From Bacteroidota bacterium (GTDB taxonomy: Bacteria; Bacteroidota; Bacteroidia; AKYH767-A; OLB10), in assembly GCA_016717725.1 (NCBI GenBank), contig JADKFA010000044.1, positions 1-64,000 of the forward strand: a DNA stretch of 64,000 nucleotides, read 5' to 3'. Positions 58,927 through 64,000 of this stretch are shown piece after piece. Within the stretch, counting starts at the first letter, position 1, and each line of letters opens with the position of its first letter. The translations under genes and the position numbers were made by a program. The notes below the pieces were generated by a model. It did not search any database, was not told the DNA's origin, and saw only the letters and a program-made list of their open reading frames with translations.

Positions 58927-61900
58927 ATGCAACGCATTCATAAACTACTGGTCGCAAATAGAGGTGAAATAGCTATTCGGGCACTTCGCGCCGCTGCTGA
59001 GTTAGGCATCCGTACAGTTGCCATTTACACCTATGAAGATCGCTATTCGTTACATCGATACAAAGCGGACGAGGCATACCAGATAGGAAAGGATACGGAC
59101 CCTTTAAAACCCTACCTCGATATTGAAAAGATTATTGCCGTTGCAAAGGAAAATCATGTGCATGCCATCCATCCTGGCTATGGATTTTTGTCGGAGAATG
59201 TAACCTTTGCACGTCGTTGCCGTGAAGAAGGAATTATTTTCGTAGGACCTTCGCCTGAAGCGATGGAACAATTGGGAGATAAAGTCGCCAGTAAATTGGT
59301 AGCTAAAAAAGCGGGAGTACCCGTTATTGAAGATAATCAAATTCCACTAACCTCCCTAAAAGATGCTAAATCCGAATCTTTACGGATAGGCTTCCCCGTT
59401 ATATTGAAAGCAAGTGCTGGAGGTGGGGGTCGCGGCATGCGCGTAATTCGCAAAGAAGAGGAATTAGAAAAAGCATTTGATGAAGCACGCAGGGAAGCAG
59501 GCAATGCTTTTGGAGATGATACCATCTTCATTGAAAAATTTATTGAAGATCCGAAACATATTGAAGTACAAATTTTAGGTGACCATTTCGGAAACATTGT
59601 ACATTTATACGAACGTGATTGTTCTGTACAACGCAGATTTCAAAAAGTAGTAGAGATTGCACCTGCACCTAGCTTGAAACAATCTACTAAAGATAAATTA
59701 TATGAATATGCATTGGCCATCACCCATTATGTAAAGTATGACAATGCAGGTACGGTTGAATTTTTAGTAGACTCCGACGAGAACATTTATTTCATAGAAG
59801 TGAATCCACGCATTCAAGTGGAGCATACCGTGACAGAACAAGTAACGGGTTACGATATTGTGTGCGCACAAATTCATATTGCCGATGGAGCTGCGTTGAA
59901 TTCACCTATGATTGAGATTTATTCTCAAGCCGACATTCAATGTCGAGGATTTGCGATACAATGTCGAATCACAACAGAAGATCCAGAGAATGATTTTAAA
60001 CCCGACTATGGAACCATCATCGCCTATCGAAATGCAGGAGGAAATAGTATCCGCATCGATGAAGGGAGTTCCTATCAGGGAGTAAAAGTTTCTCCATTCT
60101 TTGATTCGATGTTGGTGAAGATTACTGCACAGGGTAGAACGTTGGCTGGAGCAAGTCGAAGAATGCATCGAACCTTAACTGAATTTCGGATTCGAGGAGT
60201 AAAGACTAACATTCCCTTTTTAGAAAATGTAATTAATCATCCAGTATTTCAAAGTGGAGAAGCAACGGTGAAGTTCATCGAAAAATATCCTGAACTTTTT
60301 AACTTTCGAAAAAAGCAAGATAGCGGTACCCGTGTACTTCGGTATGTCGCCAACGTTATTGTGAATGGGAATCCCGATGTGACGAAGATGGATCCATCGC
60401 GTATTTTCGATCTTCCACGATTACCCACATCAAAAATTACCGGACCTCCACGAGCTGGAACGAAACAAAAGCTGGATGATATGGGTCCAGAAAAATTTGC
60501 ACAATGGCTTTCTTCCGAAAAGAAAGTTAAGTTCACCGACACCACTTACCGTGATGCGCATCAATCGTTACTGGCAACCAGGGTTCGTACAACTGATTTC
60601 TTACAAGTAGCACGCAACTTTGCCTTGCATCATCCTCAAACCTTCAGCATGGAAGTGTGGGGCGGCGCTACTTTTGATGTAGCCTTGCGATTCCTGCATG
60701 AATGTCCTTGGAAAAGATTACAATTACTAAGAGAAGCAATTCCCAATATTTGTTTGCAGATGTTGATTCGAGGCAATAATGCAATTGGTTATTCTGCCTA
60801 TCCCAATAATTTAGTAGAAAGTTTTATCGAGCAGAGTTGGAAAAATGGTGTGGATATATTTCGAATTTTCGATTCATTAAATTGGACCAAATCGATGGAA
60901 GTAAGCATCAACGCAGTAAGAGAACGCACAGGAGGAATTGCTGAAGCTTGCATCAGTTATACTGGAGATATTTTAGATCCGAAGAAATCAAAATATAATT
61001 TAAACTATTATCTAGATTTAGCAAAAGACTTAGAAGACAAAGGCGCGCATATACTTTGCATAAAAGATATGGCAGGATTACTTAAACCGTATTCGGCAAC
61101 GCTATTGATTGAAGAATTAAAGAAATCAGTTTCGTTGCCCATCCATCTTCACACGCACGATACATCATCCATCCAAGCCGCTACTTATTTGAAAGCGATT
61201 GAAGCGGGTGTGGATGTTGTGGATGTTGCCCTTTCTTCCATGAGTGGACTTACCTCACAACCCAACTTTAATAGTATTGTAGAGGCACTTCGAAACACTA
61301 AACATGAAGTTGATCATGATGTAACACATCTCAACCAACATAGTAATTATTGGGAACGTGTGCGCGATTATTACTATCCATTCGAAAGTGGATTGATGGC
61401 GGGAACTGCAGAAGTGTATGATCATGAAATTCCAGGTGGACAATATTCTAACCTTCGACCACAAGCGATTTCACTCGGACTAGGCGACAAAATGGAAGAA
61501 ATAAAACAAGCTTATGCTGACGTCAATCAACTTTTTGGTGATATTGTAAAAGTTACACCGAGCTCGAAAGTGGTAGGTGATATGGCACTCTTTATGGTGA
61601 GTAATAACTTATCCAAAGAAGATGTCTTTACGAAAGGTGATTCCATCAGTTTTCCTTCAAGCGTGAAAAGTTTCTTTAAGGGCGATATTGGACAAGCACC
61701 CGGCGGATTTCCCAAGGAGTTACAAAAAATTGTTTTGAAAAATGAAATTCCATATACTGATTTACCAAATGCCCACTTGCTACCTATTGAATTAGATGTT
61801 GCATATAATAATTTCAAAGAAAAATTTGGAATGCATTTATCTTTTCTTGATTTTCTAAGTTGGCAATTTTATCCGAAAGTATTTGAAGACTATCTACTCT

Positions 61901-62373
61901 TCGTAAAAGAATATGGTGATGTAAGTAAACTTCCTACTCCAATTTTCTTCTTTGGGATGAAGACCAATGAGGAGATCATGGTAGAAATTGGAAAAGGTAA
62001 AAAGATCCTGATTCGACTTCTCTATGTAAGTGATGTGGATGAAAAAGGCAAACGAATTGTTTACTTTCGACTCAATGGTCAAACCCGCTCTATTGAAGTA
62101 CTAGATAAAAAAGCGAACGTACAAAAAGTAAGTCATGCAAAAGCCAGTGGAGAAAAACAGATTGGCACTCCCCTTCAAGGGTTGCTGAGCAAAATCTTTG
62201 TGAAGACGGGACAAGATGTGAAAAAGAACACACCTCTCTTTACCATTGAAGCGATGAAAATGGAAACAACCATTACGGCATCCTCTGATATTAAAATTCA
62301 AAATATTATTTTATCAGAGGGGACATTGGTAGAGTCGGAAGATTTAGTAATGGAAATAAACCTTAATGTGTAA
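58927..62373 (+). CDS. pyc: Pyruvate carboxylase
   Basis: 1,148 residues, the full single-chain length. Domains in order: biotin carboxylase (1-~460) with LLVANRGEIAIRALRA, the ATP-grasp loop KASAGGGGRGMRV and EVNPRIQVEHTVTEQ; carboxyltransferase (~535-810) with DTTYRDAHQSLLATRVRT, EVWGGATFDVALRFL, IKDMAGLL and HLHTHDTS, which hold the metal and pyruvate residues; the PC tetramerisation region; and a biotin carrier domain with EAMKMET, biotin lysine 1111. It makes oxaloacetate from pyruvate and bicarbonate using ATP, feeding the TCA cycle and gluconeogenesis. It stands alone, with a long non-coding region upstream and a convergent gene 38 bp downstream. No clear promoter box was found. Confidence 0.98.
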   Translation: MQRIHKLLVANRGEIAIRALRAAAELGIRTVAIYTYEDRYSLHRYKADEAYQIGKDTDPLKPYLDIEKIIAVAKENHVHAIHPGYGFLSENVTFARRCREEGIIFVGPSPEAMEQLGDKVASKLVAKKAGVPVIEDNQIPLTSLKDAKSESLRIGFPVILKASAGGGGRGMRVIRKEEELEKAFDEARREAGNAFGDDTIFIEKFIEDPKHIEVQILGDHFGNIVHLYERDCSVQRRFQKVVEIAPAPSLKQSTKDKLYEYALAITHYVKYDNAGTVEFLVDSDENIYFIEVNPRIQVEHTVTEQVTGYDIVCAQIHIADGAALNSPMIEIYSQADIQCRGFAIQCRITTEDPENDFKPDYGTIIAYRNAGGNSIRIDEGSSYQGVKVSPFFDSMLVKITAQGRTLAGASRRMHRTLTEFRIRGVKTNIPFLENVINHPVFQSGEATVKFIEKYPELFNFRKKQDSGTRVLRYVANVIVNGNPDVTKMDPSRIFDLPRLPTSKITGPPRAGTKQKLDDMGPEKFAQWLSSEKKVKFTDTTYRDAHQSLLATRVRTTDFLQVARNFALHHPQTFSMEVWGGATFDVALRFLHECPWKRLQLLREAIPNICLQMLIRGNNAIGYSAYPNNLVESFIEQSWKNGVDIFRIFDSLNWTKSMEVSINAVRERTGGIAEACISYTGDILDPKKSKYNLNYYLDLAKDLEDKGAHILCIKDMAGLLKPYSATLLIEELKKSVSLPIHLHTHDTSSIQAATYLKAIEAGVDVVDVALSSMSGLTSQPNFNSIVEALRNTKHEVDHDVTHLNQHSNYWERVRDYYYPFESGLMAGTAEVYDHEIPGGQYSNLRPQAISLGLGDKMEEIKQAYADVNQLFGDIVKVTPSSKVVGDMALFMVSNNLSKEDVFTKGDSISFPSSVKSFFKGDIGQAPGGFPKELQKIVLKNEIPYTDLPNAHLLPIELDVAYNNFKEKFGMHLSFLDFLSWQFYPKVFEDYLLFVKEYGDVSKLPTPIFFFGMKTNEEIMVEIGKGKKILIRLLYVSDVDEKGKRIVYFRLNGQTRSIEVLDKKANVQKVSHAKASGEKQIGTPLQGLLSKIFVKTGQDVKKNTPLFTIEAMKMETTITASSDIKIQNIILSEGTLVESEDLVMEINLNV

Positions 62374-62411
62374 TCTTTTTTCAAGATTTCTTCATTAGGG
62401 AAATAATTGAA

Positions 62412-63137
62412 CTATTCATATTCTTCATGGCTCACTAAAAAATATTTCACCCCATTTAGTAAATACCCAAATTCTTCCTTTTGAATTTGTAAAGAGACTT
62501 GCTGTCCTGAATTCCATGTCAAGACTAAAAACTCATTGTCGTCTTTCATTTCTATTTTCCATTGACCGGCATCTAGGTCGGAAGAGATCAAACTAAAATC
62601 GGAATAATTAAAATTACTTAAGCCCGATTCACTACTTCTAAAATAGAATCCTCCATTTTCATAAAGATAATAGGCCCACCTTTCCGAATTTCCGTTTCCT
62701 TCGTAAATATGCAAGAATTTTTTATTGGCATACTGTCCAAAATAATTTCCTTTGGACGAAGTTTTTTGTTGGCTTACACTTCCTAATTTCCTTGTTTCCT
62801 TTTCTAAAGTTCTTTGCTTTTCGATGGAAGAAATTAACTCATCGACAGAATCGGTGGATCTTGTAAAGTAAACTACATTTAATTTTTCATCCGTCAACAT
62901 TAAATTTCCGTTTTCATCGATAGCAAGAAAATTGATAGCTCTATCCGGTCCTTCTGCCATAGTTAACCGAAGATAATCCAAATTCATTTCTCCAATTACT
63001 TTGTAGACCTGCTGTCCATCTGAAACATAACCAAAAAACTCGTCTCCCATTTCCTTTAAAACTAGAACCGCTTGAGGGTTCTCTAATGTATAGACTCCCT
63101 CGAATGTAAGTTTATCTCTTTGTACTTGTCCTATCAT
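62412..63137 (-). CDS. Protein of unknown function
   Basis: The frame opens at 63173, but the Met at 63137 (MIGQVQRDKLTFEGVYTLENPQ) is the more natural start; the longer version would add a short hydrophobic leader (CYLILIFCK), which could be a weak signal peptide. The product is 241 residues. The first half is beta-rich (GVYTLENPQAVLVLKEMGDEFFGYVSDGQQVYKVIGEM), then a charged helix (VDELISSIEKQRTLEKETRK), then a second beta-rich part with many aromatic residues (FLHIYEGNGNSERWAYYLYENGGFYFRSSESG). Two similar lipocalin-like or calycin-like halves are possible, but I do not recognise a family. It converges on pyc. Confidence 0.65.
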   Translation of the reverse strand: MIGQVQRDKLTFEGVYTLENPQAVLVLKEMGDEFFGYVSDGQQVYKVIGEMNLDYLRLTMAEGPDRAINFLAIDENGNLMLTDEKLNVVYFTRSTDSVDELISSIEKQRTLEKETRKLGSVSQQKTSSKGNYFGQYANKKFLHIYEGNGNSERWAYYLYENGGFYFRSSESGLSNFNYSDFSLISSDLDAGQWKIEMKDDNEFLVLTWNSGQQVSLQIQKEEFGYLLNGVKYFLVSHEEYE

Positions 63138-63274
63138 TTTACAAAAGATTAAAATTAAATAACAATGATTCAATATTCAATAAATGGGAAATGCGCCTAA
63201 TAATTGAATCAAACTTAGCTTTTACAAACAAATTAGAAAAGTAAATAAATCAAAAATCCCCTTATTTAGGGATA

Positions 63275-63783
63275 CTACCTAGTCATTAAAACGTCTTTGT
63301 TGTTCATGGACTCTTTCAAACGATTGTATTCTGATCGATCCATACCCAATCTAAATAATTTCGATTCAACTTGACCTGAATTCATATTAGTAAATTTTAA
63401 TACCCCAAGGGTCTTCTTTTTGAAATACTGTATGGAAATTATATTCTCAATTAAATATGATTTTCTCCATGTTGAAATGAATGGTGAATAAATAAAAATA
63501 TAATTGTCCGTTATCAATACCGTTTAGATCTATAAATAAAAATTTAAGTCCCACCAGCAATAATAAAAAAAAGGAAATAACTCGGTGTCCAAATCAGGAA
63601 TCAATCCCATAAAAAAACCAAAGACTGCAAGTGGAACAATTATTCCTCGAGCAGAATACCACCATGGAAAATCACTTTTAAACTTTACTTTATCAATTTG
63701 TAAATGGTACTGCAGATCGGGATTGTTCGCCTTCCAATTCAACTTTGTATGCTCCGCTTTTCCTAACATGCAAGGGTCTTGCT
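63275..63783 (-). pseudogene. Damaged membrane/PH-like C-terminal region of the MtfA-like gene
   Basis: Two short open frames lie here in the same phase: 63790-63530 (from a TTG) and 63517-63275 (from a TTG). The first encodes KQDPCMLGKAEHTKLNWKAN and a membrane helix (GIIVPLAVFGFFMGLI), the second a bacterial PH-like strand pattern (NYIFIYSPFISTWRKSYLIENIISIQYF). Between them the frame has two stops, but shifting by one base at the eight-A run 63565-63572 opens FLLLLVGLKFLFIDLNG, a second membrane helix, and shifting back near 63520 rejoins the second frame. A single original protein with two helices and a PH-like domain is the simplest reading. Its start would be a further frameshift into the MtfA-like part. 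Confidence 0.55.
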
Positions 63784-64000
63784 TTAACAAAAGACTAAGT
63801 GCTCATAGATCTTAGGAAGATTGGATTTGAATCCAACTGGATCCTCGAAGAAATGCTCAACACAAACTGAAAAAAATTCACGCTCATTTGCACCAGCATA
63901 TTTACGTAAAAAATGATGATCCAGTTCACCTACGTCGTAAAAGACATCGCTTGATACAGTTTGAAATTTAAGAAAGTATTCATAAAAATGGGGGTCTGCC
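63784..64000 (-). CDS. MtfA-like zinc peptidase, C-terminal fragment at the right edge
   Basis: The minus-strand frame entering from the right edge reads SSDVFYDVGELDHHFLRKYAGANEREFFSVCVEHFFEDP, followed by NLPKIYEHLVFC and a stop at 63784-63786. This matches the end of MtfA/DUF980 family peptidases, where a YGATNxxEFFAVxxExFFExP block carries a zinc ligand and is normally followed by ...YxxLxxLLxQDP. Here LLKQDP is present but in another frame, just past the stop; five A instead of four at 63789-63792 would join them. The catalytic HExxH lies outside the window. Known MtfA is a cytosolic aminopeptidase affecting sugar uptake regulation in E. coli; the role here is unknown. Confidence 0.72.
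   Translation of the reverse strand, partial: ADPHFYEYFLKFQTVSSDVFYDVGELDHHFLRKYAGANEREFFSVCVEHFFEDPVGFKSNLPKIYEHLVFC

Overview
This window comes from the chromosome of a low-GC member of the Bacteroidota. The evidence is the large number of secreted proteins ending in a type IX secretion (T9SS) type A sorting tail, the Bacteroidota promoter form (TTG, about 19-22 nt, TAnnTTTG), an atpBEFHAG operon without atpD/atpC, and palindromic repeats typical of the phylum. No tRNA, rRNA, CRISPR array, transposase or phage gene was recognised.

Layout. (1) 1-19540, minus strand: two giant cell-surface/secreted proteins. One runs off the left edge. The other spans 5383-19540 and would be a single protein of about 4,718 residues, but one extra base in a T-run at 14507-14511 splits it into two reading frames. 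It carries a ~2.46 kb internal duplication, a ~1.08 kb duplication, and 14 tandem 71-residue cysteine-rich, Asp-rich (MopE-like) metal-binding repeats. (2) 20068-24039, minus: a NodB-type polysaccharide deacetylase and a DUF2723/TMEM260-like membrane protein, with a cluster of palindromic repeats between them. (3) 24335-46648: a block of T9SS cargo and other secreted proteins. It includes an M4 metallopeptidase gene broken by two nonsense codons and a frameshift, a glycosidase-like/beta-helix protein, a tandem pair of beta-propeller-like paralogues with repeat-derived peptides in frame, and a Kelch/TIG protein. (4) 46899-52247, minus: the F-type ATP synthase operon. (5) 52537-56172, plus: an operon of a T9SS protein, a di-heme cytochrome c peroxidase (MauG-like) and a glucose/sorbosone dehydrogenase-like beta-propeller. 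(6) 56273-57775, minus: a PadR regulator followed by a membrane protein with GldL-like motifs; a PadR-type inverted repeat sits in the promoter spacer. (7) 57776-58926: a long non-coding stretch with a 22-bp minisatellite and two orphan, strand-specific terminators. (8) 58927-62373: full-length pyruvate carboxylase. (9) 62412-64000, minus: an unrecognised protein and a damaged gene that looks like an MtfA-type zinc peptidase joined to a membrane/PH-like tail.

The housekeeping genes (ATP synthase, pyruvate carboxylase) are intact. The lesions lie in secreted or accessory genes and several fall in homopolymer runs, so both genuine gene decay and residual sequencing indels must be considered. 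I did not see a clear new defence or mobile system. The most unusual items are the MopE-repeat giant protein, the palindromic repeats turned into coding sequence, and the convergent orphan terminators near 58.1-58.4 kb.
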